Assembly (NCBI GenBank): GCA_001689495.1
Contig: LUJS01000035.1
Coordinates: 1 to 64,000, forward strand
DNA from: Bacteroidales bacterium M8
GTDB lineage: Bacteria > Bacteroidota > Bacteroidia > Bacteroidales > Muribaculaceae
Length of the DNA stretch: 64,000 nt
Reading direction: 5' to 3'
The first letter of the stretch is position 1, and each line of letters starts with the position of its first letter. The notes under the pieces were generated by a model. The model searched no databases, was not told the origin of the DNA, and saw only the letters and a list, made by a program, of their open reading frames with translations. Shown in pieces: positions 50,574 to 59,953 of the stretch. A program made the position numbers and the translations under genes.

Positions 50574-51691
50574 TGACAAGGAAAGTCACCATACTCGCCA
50601 CGACAGACTTGCACGGTCTGTATTTCGACGGACACATCACTCCCCGCTCCGGGACAGGCACACTGGCCCGGATCAGGGAGTTTGTCACATCAGTGAGACA
50701 GAATGACCCCGCCGCGATACTACTCGACGCCGGCGACTTCATGGGTGGCGGCATCGCCTCGCACTGGTCAAACCACGTCGCGCGGACATCGCCCCACATC
50801 CCCGCCTCGATGGCCAACGAGACCGGCTATGACGCCATGTGCCCCGGCAATCACGACCTCGACATACCTCCCGAGACATTCGGCAGGTATGCCTGCCAGC
50901 TCAATGCGCCGGTGGTTGCGTGCAACATAAAGGGGATTGACAGCATCACCCCCTACACCATCATCAGACGCGGCGACATCCGGGTAGCCGTCATTGGCTC
51001 GGTGACCGCCGAGGCATCACTGCTTATGCTTCCCGGGGCAAGGCGAATCCCGCAGACCGAGGCCATCAGCAACACCGTCAGCGAGATAAGGCAACGACAT
51101 CACCCCGACCTCATTGTGGGACTATTCCACGACGGTCCAGAGGAATGTCGCGCCATGGCCCACGAGGTCGCAGGGATAGACGTCATCTTCTGCGGGCATG
51201 TGCACAGCGACATCGGCGTATTCGACGAGGGCGATACCGTCATCGTCAATCCCGGTCCCTACGGACTGCGCATGGCCCGCGCCGACATCAGCATTACCGC
51301 CGACGGCCACCGCACCGAGACCTCGGTCATTGACCTGCCCGTAGTTAAGGCACCACCCATGCCGAGGGAGATAAGAGAGTTCGGCGACACCATCATCACT
51401 GACAGACCCGCATCCATCGACGAGCTGGTCCGACTCGCACTGCTGCAGGCATTCCCCGACGCCCTCCCCGTCATCGAAGAGTCAGGCATCTCGACCACAT
51501 CCCCACTGACCATCGCCGAAACATTCCGCCACCTGCCCTACGACGACCACATCCTGAGGCTCATAGACCCCGCCTCGCCTAATCAGCCCATCAGCGTCAC
51601 CACCTACCTCCACAGCCACCTCTACCCCCACCTCACCCCCACCCAAACCTCCCCCAAACCACTTAGATGCTATCTATACGGCGGCGTTTAG
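50573..51691 (+). CDS. Calcineurin-like metallophosphoesterase (5'-nucleotidase-like)
   Basis: A 372-residue enzyme with all metal-binding motifs: ATTDLHG (about 9-15), DAGDFMGG (about 52-59), CPGNHDLD (about 90-97), FHDGPEE and FCGHVHSD. This is the 5'-nucleotidase/UshA-type core. No signal peptide is visible, so a cytoplasmic role is likely, unless the start is wrong. The C-terminus ends in a Pro/Thr-rich stretch and a terminator. Confidence 0.82.
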   Translation: MTRKVTILATTDLHGLYFDGHITPRSGTGTLARIREFVTSVRQNDPAAILLDAGDFMGGGIASHWSNHVARTSPHIPASMANETGYDAMCPGNHDLDIPPETFGRYACQLNAPVVACNIKGIDSITPYTIIRRGDIRVAVIGSVTAEASLLMLPGARRIPQTEAISNTVSEIRQRHHPDLIVGLFHDGPEECRAMAHEVAGIDVIFCGHVHSDIGVFDEGDTVIVNPGPYGLRMARADISITADGHRTETSVIDLPVVKAPPMPREIREFGDTIITDRPASIDELVRLALLQAFPDALPVIEESGISTTSPLTIAETFRHLPYDDHILRLIDPASPNQPISVTTYLHSHLYPHLTPTQTSPKPLRCYLYGGV

Positions 51692-51700
51692 GCACAAAAA

Positions 51701-51722
51701 AAAGGAGGCCGAAGCCTCCTTT
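51701..51722. terminator. Bidirectional terminator
   Basis: AAAGGAGGC-CGAA-GCCTCCTTT with A-run on the left and T-run on the right; it ends both the rightward metallophosphoesterase transcript and the leftward glycan locus. Confidence 0.85.
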
Positions 51723-51750
51723 TGATCTTTCAGTCCGTAATGCCTGCGGG

Positions 51751-52809
51751 TCACAGGCCGTAATAATGCTTGAACCATTCGACCGTGCGGTCGATGCCTT
51801 GCTGCAGTGGCGTGTCGGGCTTGAAACCGGTAGCCTTGGCAAGGGCCGAAGAGTCGGCATAGGTCTGATAGACATCGCCGGGCTGCATGGGCAGGAAATC
51901 CTTTTTCGCCTCGCGCCCAATGGCGTTCTCTATGCAACTGATATAATCCATCAGTCTCGTGGGATGCGAGTTGCCGATATTGTAGATTCTGTATGGAGCC
52001 GTCGAGGTGGCCGGGTCGGCCTTCTTGTCGTCCCAGTCGGGATCGCCCTCGGGTATCACCGACGTGATGCGCACGATGCCCTCGACGATGTCGTCGATAT
52101 AGGTGAAGTCACGCAGCATGTCACCGTTGTTGAACACCTTGAGGGGCCTGTCGTGCAGGATAGCGTCCATGAACAGAAACGGCGACATGTCCGGACGCCC
52201 CCACGGACCGTAGACGGTGAAGAACCGCAGACCTGTGGTCGGGAGGTCGTAGAGCTTGGAATAGGAATGGGCCATCAGTTCGTTGGATTTCTTGGTGGCG
52301 GCATAGAGGCTCACGGGATGGGCGATTCCGTCATGCTCTGAGAAAGGTACCTTGCCGTTTAGGCCATAGACGCTCGACGACGACGCATAGACGAGATGCT
52401 TGACGCCATTGTTGCGACACCCCTCGAGCACGTTGATGAACCCGTCGATGTTGCTCTCGATATAAGCCTGCGGATTGGTTATCGAATACCTCACTCCGGC
52501 CTGAGCCCCGAGGTTGACCACGGCGTCAAAGTCGCCGTTTGCAAAGAGCATCTTCATGGCCTCCTTGTCCTCGAGATTCATGCGGATGAAACGGTAGTTC
52601 GGACCGTAGAGCGTCGATTCGGCAAACTTGTACCACTTCTCGGCATCCTCGCGGGCTATTCCACTCTCGGCGAGGCGCGCGAACTTCAGCTCCGGGTCAT
52701 AGTAATCGTTGATGTTGTCGAGGCCGGTTACCGTGTCGCCACGCTCGGCAAAACGGCGGACGACAAACGAGCCGATGAATCCGGCGGCGCCGGTTACAAG
52801 AATCTTCAT
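51751..52809 (-). CDS. UDP-glucuronate 4-epimerase-like NAD-dependent epimerase
   Basis: A 352-residue extended SDR enzyme. NAD-binding GAAGFIG (7-13), substrate part YSITNPQAYIESNIDGFINV, catalytic ASSSSVYG and YAATKKSN, and TVYGPWGRPDM. The long insert DNINDYYDPELKFARLAESG is typical of UDP-GlcA 4-epimerases, which interconvert UDP-GlcA and UDP-GalA. Last gene of the polysaccharide locus, with a kinase and nucleotidyltransferase upstream that would suit UDP-GalA salvage. Confidence 0.85.
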   Translation of the reverse strand: MKILVTGAAGFIGSFVVRRFAERGDTVTGLDNINDYYDPELKFARLAESGIAREDAEKWYKFAESTLYGPNYRFIRMNLEDKEAMKMLFANGDFDAVVNLGAQAGVRYSITNPQAYIESNIDGFINVLEGCRNNGVKHLVYASSSSVYGLNGKVPFSEHDGIAHPVSLYAATKKSNELMAHSYSKLYDLPTTGLRFFTVYGPWGRPDMSPFLFMDAILHDRPLKVFNNGDMLRDFTYIDDIVEGIVRITSVIPEGDPDWDDKKADPATSTAPYRIYNIGNSHPTRLMDYISCIENAIGREAKKDFLPMQPGDVYQTYADSSALAKATGFKPDTPLQQGIDRTVEWFKHYYGL

Positions 52810-52898
52810 GTTCGGATGATAATTAGTAAATGTGTGTAAGTATGAGTGTTAAAGTCAGTCAGGATAAAGTCGGGGGCGCAGCTGCGGAGGGTGACGAA

Positions 52899-53630
52899 TC
52901 AGCCGAACCGCTCCTGAGCCTCCTTGTATGAGTCGAGCGACCCAATGTCGAAACGCCCGGCGGGCATGCGCCACGCATGGAGTGTCGAGACATCGGCAAG
53001 ATAGTGCGCCAGATTGCCCGGAGCGTCAAAGCCGCAGCCGTGCGACAGGCAATCGCGTATCAGCGGCAGGTCGGACTTGGCATAGATATAGAACGGGGGC
53101 ACGGCCCAGTTCGACACGGGATTCTCGGGCTTCTCCTGCATCTCGAGCACCTTCATGTCATCGTCAACGGCAATCACGCCGGTGCGTTGCAGCCGCCTCA
53201 GCTCGGGCTCGTGGTGACACATTATCACCGATGTACCCTTCTGCTTGAAGTACTCGACAAACCCTGCCAGCGAGAACTCGAGTATGTTGTCAGCCGCCAG
53301 CACCATGATGTCATCGTCGATGGCTTGTCGTTCGATGGCCAGCAACAGATCCCTCACCGCGCCCAGACGGGTCTCGTTAGACGATGTCCCGTCGTCGATT
53401 ATCGTCACCGGCTTGCTGTAGTTTGTCGTCTTGACCCACTCCTCGAATATCGGGGCAAACTTGTGGTTGGTCACGATGACGTGAGAGTCAATCTCGGGCA
53501 GCTTGTCCAGATCGTCGAGCATTCGCTCCAATATGTTCCTCTGCCCCACCTTGAGGAGCGGCTTGGGGAAATTCTCGGTCAGCGGATAGAGCCGGGTGGC
53601 ATATCCGGCGGCTATGATTATATTCTTCAT
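52899..53630 (-). CDS. Sugar nucleotidyltransferase
   Basis: A 243-residue NTP-transferase. Signature IIIAAGYATRLYPLTENFPK (4-23) with KPLLKVGQRNILERM, DDIMVLAADNILEF (metal-binding Asp) and EKPENPVSNWAVPPFYIY. It activates a sugar-1-phosphate with a nucleotide. Beside the GalA kinase-like gene and an epimerase, uronic-acid-1-phosphate is a sensible substrate (inference). Confidence 0.82.
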   Translation of the reverse strand: MKNIIIAAGYATRLYPLTENFPKPLLKVGQRNILERMLDDLDKLPEIDSHVIVTNHKFAPIFEEWVKTTNYSKPVTIIDDGTSSNETRLGAVRDLLLAIERQAIDDDIMVLAADNILEFSLAGFVEYFKQKGTSVIMCHHEPELRRLQRTGVIAVDDDMKVLEMQEKPENPVSNWAVPPFYIYAKSDLPLIRDCLSHGCGFDAPGNLAHYLADVSTLHAWRMPAGRFDIGSLDSYKEAQERFG

Positions 53631-53633
53631 TGT

Positions 53634-54827
53634 CTACAGGAAGTCAACCCCGTTGGCAGGGTCACAGAAAAAGATTTCGAAAGAGTCCTTATACTGGGGA
53701 TATACCGCCAGATACTCGCGCGTCACGGTCTCGCGTATCGAATCGAGCTTGTCGGGATCGACAAGCGCTATGCACGCCCCCTTGAAGCCCGCGCCGCTGA
53801 AACGGCCTCCATATATGCCGTCGGTCTCGCGCATTATCTTATAGAGGGTTATCAGCTCGGGCGAGCCACATTCATAGTTGTTCATCGAGCTCTCGCAGCT
53901 CTCGAACACATACTTGCCAAAGCTCTCGATGTCGCCGGCCTCCCACGCCTTGCACCCTGCGGTGACTCGGTCGCACTCGGTGAAAAAGTGACGGGCCCTG
54001 CGGGCAAAGCGCCCGGGCATCTTGTCGGCATACTTCTCGAGCAGCTCCTCGGGCACATCCCTCAGCCTCGTGTCGGCCAGCTCCTTGAGATGCTCGCCCT
54101 CGTAGGCCTGCATTATCCAAGCCGCCGTCTTGCACTCGGACACCCTCAGGTTATAGTCCGTGCCTGTGAGCTTGCGCGTGACGCCCGAGAAGAAGATGCC
54201 AAACTTGAACGGCAGCGGCTTGGGCTTGTCGCCCCCGAAGGGGATGAGTCTGTGCTCGCCCGTCTCGGTGTCGAGCCACAGGAGCTTGTCGGCCTCGCAC
54301 AGCACCACGCAAGCCTGATCGAGAATACCGTTGTTGAGCCCCACGTATCCGCGCTCGGCCACCGAGGCATAGTTTATCACCTGCTGCCTTGTCAGCCCCA
54401 GATGATTCACCTTGTCGAGAGCCATGACGAAACCGCACAACAGCGCGGCCGACGACGACAGGCCGCCAATGGGCATCGAGCCCTTGACGATACCGCGAAT
54501 GCCCTTCTCGAGCCTATGATCCTGCTGGAGGGCCCATACGGCGCCACGCAGGTAATCGCCCCAGTTGCCCTGCTTCTCCTCGACCGGACGCTGCACGTTG
54601 AAGGTCGTGAGCCCCTCGAACGACAGCGAAGCCATCTCCACCTTGCCCGAATCGGTGGCCGAAAAAAGAAACTCTATGCCAGAATTGAAGGCAAACCCCG
54701 ACACCAGACCATGCTGATGGTCGACATGCGCCCCAAGCGGACAAATCCTATAAGGCGAAAACAACTGATACAGCGCATCCCCCTTGCCGAAGAAAGTGCG
54801 ATACGCCAAAAATAAGTCGTTCATCAT
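53634..54827 (-). CDS. GHMP kinase, galacturonokinase-like
   Basis: A 397-residue sugar kinase. Motif 1 reads SPYRICPLGAHVDHQHG (about 24-40), strikingly like plant galacturonokinases (PLGAHIDHQ) and unlike galactokinase GEHTDY. Motif 2 GSMPIGGLSSSAALLCG (about 115-131) and motif 3 GGRFSGAGFKGACIAL (about 340) complete the fold. Expected: GalA to GalA-1-phosphate. Stop overlaps the nucleotidyltransferase region by short spacing (3 nt). Confidence 0.78.
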   Translation of the reverse strand: MMNDLFLAYRTFFGKGDALYQLFSPYRICPLGAHVDHQHGLVSGFAFNSGIEFLFSATDSGKVEMASLSFEGLTTFNVQRPVEEKQGNWGDYLRGAVWALQQDHRLEKGIRGIVKGSMPIGGLSSSAALLCGFVMALDKVNHLGLTRQQVINYASVAERGYVGLNNGILDQACVVLCEADKLLWLDTETGEHRLIPFGGDKPKPLPFKFGIFFSGVTRKLTGTDYNLRVSECKTAAWIMQAYEGEHLKELADTRLRDVPEELLEKYADKMPGRFARRARHFFTECDRVTAGCKAWEAGDIESFGKYVFESCESSMNNYECGSPELITLYKIMRETDGIYGGRFSGAGFKGACIALVDPDKLDSIRETVTREYLAVYPQYKDSFEIFFCDPANGVDFL

Positions 54828-55945
54828 TTCAAAAGCTCGTTATATATCTTCATGTGTGTGTCCACAACGGACTTTACATTAAAATCGCGCTCGGCTTTGG
54901 CTCTTGCCACCTGCCCCATCCTTATTCTAAGATCCTTGTCTGCTATAAGCCGTTCCAATCTGTCGGCGAGCATGGCAGGATTCTTGGGCTCAACCAAAAA
55001 TCCATTCACCCCATCGTCAACGACATCCCGACATCCAACAGAGTCGCATGTAACAATAGGCCTACCGATTGCCGATGCCTCGATGAGAGATTTGGGAACA
55101 CCCTCGCGATAATATGACGGGAATGCCATTATGTGGCTCTTTTCGAGTAAGGAATGTATGTCATCACGTTCTCCCAACCAACAAATATATGAACCGTCAC
55201 AATGACTGTCCATATACTCTTTGGTCACTCCACTCTGATTAGCAGTCAATCGTCCACAAAGTTGGAATATGACTTTGTCGCTATATTTGGTCCTAAGGAT
55301 CTCTGCAGCTTCGATTAGATCACAAATACCTTTCTCTTTTACCATACGGGCTGTGAACATGATTTTAACTTTCCCCTCGTCATGTTCGGGTACATATTGA
55401 TAGTCACTGAGATTGATTCCGGATCCTTTGGTAAATTCAATCTGAGATAAATTGATTACCTTATTATCAATGAAGATTTGTTTATCATCATTATTTTGAA
55501 AAATCACTTTGACACCATCTCGACGGTTTGCAAAGCTCATTACTTTTAAAATCGCTTTAGCTACGGTAGATATGCGATTCCCGTTAAATAATCCTCCCAG
55601 ACCGCTAACGGCATTAACAACGCCCTTGACTTTAGTAATTTTTGCTGCGACCCCGCCCCAAAGAATATTCTTTAAGCCCACATGGTGAACGATGTCCGGA
55701 CGTTCAGTCTTATATAATTTTCTTAGAAAAAGGAAAGTTTTAAATTCTTCCAGTAAATTCATACTGGTAGGATTTATCGGCAGATTCAAGGTGCATAAAC
55801 CAAGACTTTCAATTTCCTTGAAATGACCTGTATCTTTTGACACAATAGTGACGTCAAAGCCGTTATTCTTTGCAGCAAGAGCTATTTCCCGCCGATGCGA
55901 CAGAAAAAAACGATCTTCATTGATGATCATAAGAAGTTTAGGCAT
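54824..55945 (-). CDS. GT4-family glycosyltransferase
   Basis: A 373-residue GT-B enzyme (MPKLLMIINEDRFFLSHRRE). NDP-sugar binding area: VKIMFTARMVKEKGICDLIE, SHIMAFPSYYREGVPKSLIE (the E-X7-E region) and GRPIVTCDSVGCRDVVDDGV. It adds one sugar to the growing glycan. Its end overlaps the kinase gene by 4 nt; its N-terminal part is AT-rich while the C-terminal end is not. Confidence 0.88.
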   Translation of the reverse strand: MPKLLMIINEDRFFLSHRREIALAAKNNGFDVTIVSKDTGHFKEIESLGLCTLNLPINPTSMNLLEEFKTFLFLRKLYKTERPDIVHHVGLKNILWGGVAAKITKVKGVVNAVSGLGGLFNGNRISTVAKAILKVMSFANRRDGVKVIFQNNDDKQIFIDNKVINLSQIEFTKGSGINLSDYQYVPEHDEGKVKIMFTARMVKEKGICDLIEAAEILRTKYSDKVIFQLCGRLTANQSGVTKEYMDSHCDGSYICWLGERDDIHSLLEKSHIMAFPSYYREGVPKSLIEASAIGRPIVTCDSVGCRDVVDDGVNGFLVEPKNPAMLADRLERLIADKDLRIRMGQVARAKAERDFNVKSVVDTHMKIYNELLK

Positions 55946-56849
55946 GTTCCCAATCTATTTTATCGAAGTAATTACCTAATTTAAAATCAAATTCATCGGG
56001 AGAGAATTTAACATAACCGCTCCATGGATAGAATGTCAACTCTCCAAAATAAATTTTACCCCGTATATTGTAAAGGTCCACTCGGACAAAAGGAAATTCC
56101 TTAGATAGAATTGACGCAATCTCAAGCATTTTATCCAGATTAACGGGTGGCTCAATATCCCTTGTATCGCCCGGACAATCACTGGTCACTTCTATTCTAT
56201 TCCATTTAATATCATAGAAATTTCTCTTATGTCCAATATACCTGTCGGTATCGACAATTATTATTTCCGGTTTTCCATTAAAGCAGAGAATCTTGAAGTC
56301 TTCAATACCAGCTTCCGGATTATCCGGATTTTCGAGATACTCTTCAATAACTATCTTTGGAGAATCTATCCCATCATAAGCCCACTCTCGTCCGGCATTA
56401 AATGTCTTTAACTCAAGCCATTTATTAAGATTGGAACGACATAATTCCCTATCTATCGAACCCTTATCTTTGCATATGATAACATTTTCACCACCACCAC
56501 CATTGGTAGTTTTCATAACAAATTTATTGGGAAGTGTGTCGAAATCAATATCTTCAGCTTTATTGTAAACGCCATAAAGACTTGTAAGTATTGACCCAAG
56601 ACCTAACTCTGTCACGTAATTACGAACTTCATACTTGTCAACACACCGATGCATGACAACATTTCGATACGTGGCTTTGTAAATCTGAAGATATTCAGTA
56701 AACCTTCTTGGTTTAGACCAATTAATCATTTTACCGAACTTAATGTAATATTGCAATGACAACATCACTTTGTCCGGTAAGAAAGAGAAAGCTTTCAGAA
56801 TAGCAAATCTGACAGCTTGACTCTTGAAAAGTTTTTTATATTGATTCAT
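55938..56849 (-). CDS. TupA-like ATP-grasp protein
   Basis: A 303-residue protein of the TupA-like ATP-grasp family. Features: VMHRCVDKYEVRNYVTELGL, FVMKTTNGGGGENVIICKDK (nucleotide-binding), IVIEEYLENPDNPEAGIEDF and ELTFYPWSGYVKFSPDEFDF. Such enzymes occur in capsule loci and may attach amino acids or modify sugars. Overlaps the next gene by 8 nt. AT-rich. Confidence 0.78.
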   Translation of the reverse strand: MNQYKKLFKSQAVRFAILKAFSFLPDKVMLSLQYYIKFGKMINWSKPRRFTEYLQIYKATYRNVVMHRCVDKYEVRNYVTELGLGSILTSLYGVYNKAEDIDFDTLPNKFVMKTTNGGGGENVIICKDKGSIDRELCRSNLNKWLELKTFNAGREWAYDGIDSPKIVIEEYLENPDNPEAGIEDFKILCFNGKPEIIIVDTDRYIGHKRNFYDIKWNRIEVTSDCPGDTRDIEPPVNLDKMLEIASILSKEFPFVRVDLYNIRGKIYFGELTFYPWSGYVKFSPDEFDFKLGNYFDKIDWEHA

Positions 56850-56858
56850 AAAACAGTT

Positions 56859-57773
56859 TTAAATGCGATTAAAAAAAATAGCCAATTTAAACAATAGATT
56901 ATGCAATTTCTTAGTACTGCGAAATCTATTTGAGAATATGATGTCAACCTTAGATCTGAAAGATTTTTTGTAACCTAAGATTAGATCCAAGGACTCGCGT
57001 TCTTGAATTGGCATAAAAGCGCCTATACTCTTCTCAAGCTCAAAAGCCTGCTTTGAACGTCTATTATCATTATTAATAAACATTTTTAACCTTCTTTTCC
57101 ATCGTTGGGTTGAGGACTGATTATAACCAATAGTATTATTACCATGCTGACGGTATAGAATATTACCTTTAGTATCGTGAATAACTATCCCTCCAAGAGA
57201 CAGATTTACCTGATAAACCCATGAGTCATGAATGATTATGTTGGATGGATCTCCAAGAACAGCTTTTTCGAGAACAGCTCGATTGAAAATCATTGAACAT
57301 CCTATGCATGGTTGTAAGACAAAAGACTCTCCAAAAGTCAATAAAGCATTATAATGATAATTTCGTGCATTCTGTAGATTACCATCAACTAAAACCGGGT
57401 CACAATAATATAGCTTGTATCTGTCCTCAGCTTTATCTAATAAAGAAATCCCTGATTTAATTTTTTCGGGCAACCAAATATCATCCTGATCAGCAAAGGC
57501 AAAATAAGTAAAATCCGAGAAATTTTTTACTGCCTCTTCCATTAATCTAAAGAAGCTTTGCTTGCAACCACAATTTTTCCCCGAAATCAATCTAAACTTA
57601 TCCGGATACTTCGATACATAATCCTTGATTATTTCTTGTGTATCATCGGACGAACCATCATCCCTGACAAGAGTAAAAATTTCGACTTGAGTCTGATTTA
57701 ATATAGAGTCTAATTGCTGACCTATATAATCACTTCCATTATAGCAAGATAAAAGAATTAGAACCTTTGACAT
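56859..57773 (-). CDS. GT2-family glycosyltransferase
   Basis: A 304-residue GT-A enzyme. VLILLSCYNGSDYIGQQLDS (4-23), LVRDDGSSDDT (about 36-46) and FAFADQDDIWLPEKIKSGIS (DxD-like area). The GxD...QDDxW pattern is typical of rhamnosyl/galactosyl transferases of O-antigen loci. Paralogous to the next gene at 57780-58700. Confidence 0.88.
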   Translation of the reverse strand: MSKVLILLSCYNGSDYIGQQLDSILNQTQVEIFTLVRDDGSSDDTQEIIKDYVSKYPDKFRLISGKNCGCKQSFFRLMEEAVKNFSDFTYFAFADQDDIWLPEKIKSGISLLDKAEDRYKLYYCDPVLVDGNLQNARNYHYNALLTFGESFVLQPCIGCSMIFNRAVLEKAVLGDPSNIIIHDSWVYQVNLSLGGIVIHDTKGNILYRQHGNNTIGYNQSSTQRWKRRLKMFINNDNRRSKQAFELEKSIGAFMPIQERESLDLILGYKKSFRSKVDIIFSNRFRSTKKLHNLLFKLAIFFNRI

Positions 57774-57779
57774 ATGAAT

Positions 57780-58700
57780 TTAGAAAATACCAATTAATAC
57801 TCGTAATTTTAACCACAGGTCATTCATAGCTCGTCCTGTAGTATATCTCCTGTCTTTTAGTAATGTAATTTTTGAAAAGAGATTGGAATTATAGTTTGCT
57901 ATACGTCTAAGCGAACATTTAGCTTCATCAGTAAGATAATCTCCATAATGCTGCATCATATCAATTGCCGTGTGCTCACGCAAGTGTTTAGTCTCAGAAA
58001 AATTATTAAAACGTCTTTTCCAACGATCTAAAAATCCGTTCTTACTTCCAATCTGATTGTTTGAGTGTTGGCGATATAGAATATATGATTTGTCATCAAT
58101 ATACACTTCACCACCACAAAGTAAGGCCAATTGATATGTTCTATAGTCATGGGCCGGAACAAAATCTGTATTTGTCTTTGATAAAGGTTCTAAAAGATTT
58201 TTTGAGAACACCATTGTACAACCTGTAGCAAGATTGCGAATTGAACAATTATAAATATCAGGTGTAATTTCTTTTCGATTAATCAGTCCTCTAACTTCAC
58301 CATTTTCATAATGATATAAATTGGAACAATATAATTTTATTGGGTTATCAATCCTGTCAAGAGCTGTAACTGCTGTATGTAGTTTTTCTTCAAGCCAAAT
58401 ATCATCTTGGTCACAAAATGCAAAGTAATCGTAATTTTCTTTACGATTATAGGCTTCATTTACCAATGTGAAAAAAGATTTTCGCCAACCAATATTTTCA
58501 CCATTAATTAGCTCAATAGTTTCAGTATTACGCGATATATAGTCTTGAATGATTTCACAAGTTTTATCACTGGATCCATCATCACGAACTAAAATATGTA
58601 TCCTTATATGTTTTTGATTTAACAATGAATCAAGTTGCTCACCTATAAAGCTCTCTCCATTGTAAGCTGACAATAATATCAATACTTTTTTCTCAGACAT
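57780..58700 (-). CDS. GT2-family glycosyltransferase
   Basis: A 306-residue paralogue of the neighbour: VLILLSAYNGESFIGEQLDS, LVRDDGSSDKT, FAFCDQDDIWLEEKLHTAVT and a shared YILYRQHSNNQIGSKN motif. Tandem duplication followed by divergence of specificity is likely. AT-rich. Confidence 0.88.
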   Translation of the reverse strand: MSEKKVLILLSAYNGESFIGEQLDSLLNQKHIRIHILVRDDGSSDKTCEIIQDYISRNTETIELINGENIGWRKSFFTLVNEAYNRKENYDYFAFCDQDDIWLEEKLHTAVTALDRIDNPIKLYCSNLYHYENGEVRGLINRKEITPDIYNCSIRNLATGCTMVFSKNLLEPLSKTNTDFVPAHDYRTYQLALLCGGEVYIDDKSYILYRQHSNNQIGSKNGFLDRWKRRFNNFSETKHLREHTAIDMMQHYGDYLTDEAKCSLRRIANYNSNLFSKITLLKDRRYTTGRAMNDLWLKLRVLIGIF

Positions 58701-58717
58701 ATTTTATCTTTACTATT

Positions 58718-59935
58718 TCAATATGCGTGATAATATCTATAAACAGCTTCTCTGTTATTATCTTTTTGAGGAACTATTTTTGTAGAATAAGGTATATATC
58801 GCATCCATTCCCGTAGATTAGACTTTCCAACTCTTGCATTTAAATCATAAATCTGTAATCCAAACCAAGGCAAGAAAAACAAAAGCCAAATACTAAAACT
58901 TAGTTTTTTATATGCTCTATGTATTGTAAGTTTTGGTTTAATGCTTTTAAATGCACACGAAGATACGAAAATGATCTCAAAGGGAAAGAAATAGTTATTA
59001 TATCTGTAGAATATCGCAATCGGAATACACAATACAGCCATAATCATACAGATACTAACCATAAATTCAACCATCTTCTCAGAATCATTACCGACAGCCG
59101 GTCTACCCTTCCGAGTATAATGCTTCAATAATATCGGATATATGATAAACCGGATCACGACTGATATTATACCATTTATATTTAGTCTATTTGATGATAA
59201 ATCTGTATTGGAATAGGTTTCCATTCGTTCTGTAACGCTATCTATTGTTATCAGGCCTTGCATTATATTGAAAAATGTCATTTGAATAGCTGAAACAATA
59301 ATAAAAATTGCAAACAGCACGAAAATGGTACGTTTCCTTATGACAAATAAATTCCTGATTGTCGGTAAATATAATATGGGCAGGATAAAAGTAATTATAG
59401 CAGAAACATGAAAGGAGAATGATATAAGGCAGCATATATAATACCTTATCCATGATTTTCTAACAAAATACTTCCATGAAACCAAAAAGACCGCAACAGC
59501 CAATGATTCTCGCATCACTTCACACATGAAATTTAGATACAAGAAAACGAAATAAACGGTTATTGCGAAAAAAACATTACGAGTATTATGTTTGAAAAAG
59601 TTAAAAATCAAGCTATTAACAATTACAGCATGAAACAATTGCATGACAATAAAATCACTTGAAATCGTCCTACAAAGTGAAGTCAATAAAATATAGCCAA
59701 CCGCAAATCGACTGTTTTTTATATATGACAGGGTTAGATCAAATAAATCCGGAGTTGAAGCGAATGATGATTCATATCTGATTGAGTCTACCCCAAGGCG
59801 GTACCTGAGACCGGCCAAAAGGATTAACAAAAGTAGAGATAGTATGTACCACAATTGTTTGTTCTTAGTTTTTCCCCTGTAATCGTAATAGTAACTAAGA
59901 AAAATAAACAACAAAAATATAATCAGATAAATCAT
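58718..59935 (-). CDS. EpsG/Wzy-like polysaccharide polymerase
   Basis: A 405-residue multi-span membrane protein (about 10-12 segments, e.g. LWYILSLLLLILLAGLRYRL, SWIRYYICCLISFSFHVSAI). Contains RLGVDSIRYE near residue 45 and SFSFHVSAII, hallmarks of the EpsG family. It joins repeat units made by the neighbouring transferases. Very AT-rich. Confidence 0.82.
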   Translation of the reverse strand: MIYLIIFLLFIFLSYYYDYRGKTKNKQLWYILSLLLLILLAGLRYRLGVDSIRYESSFASTPDLFDLTLSYIKNSRFAVGYILLTSLCRTISSDFIVMQLFHAVIVNSLIFNFFKHNTRNVFFAITVYFVFLYLNFMCEVMRESLAVAVFLVSWKYFVRKSWIRYYICCLISFSFHVSAIITFILPILYLPTIRNLFVIRKRTIFVLFAIFIIVSAIQMTFFNIMQGLITIDSVTERMETYSNTDLSSNRLNINGIISVVIRFIIYPILLKHYTRKGRPAVGNDSEKMVEFMVSICMIMAVLCIPIAIFYRYNNYFFPFEIIFVSSCAFKSIKPKLTIHRAYKKLSFSIWLLFFLPWFGLQIYDLNARVGKSNLREWMRYIPYSTKIVPQKDNNREAVYRYYHAY

Positions 59936-59953
59936 CTATCTTTCTATTTTCAA

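Noticed and set aside
52977..54815. A 612-codon plus-strand open frame
   Set aside because: It is antisense to the nucleotidyltransferase and GHMP kinase genes, which have full family motifs; a GC-rich shadow frame.
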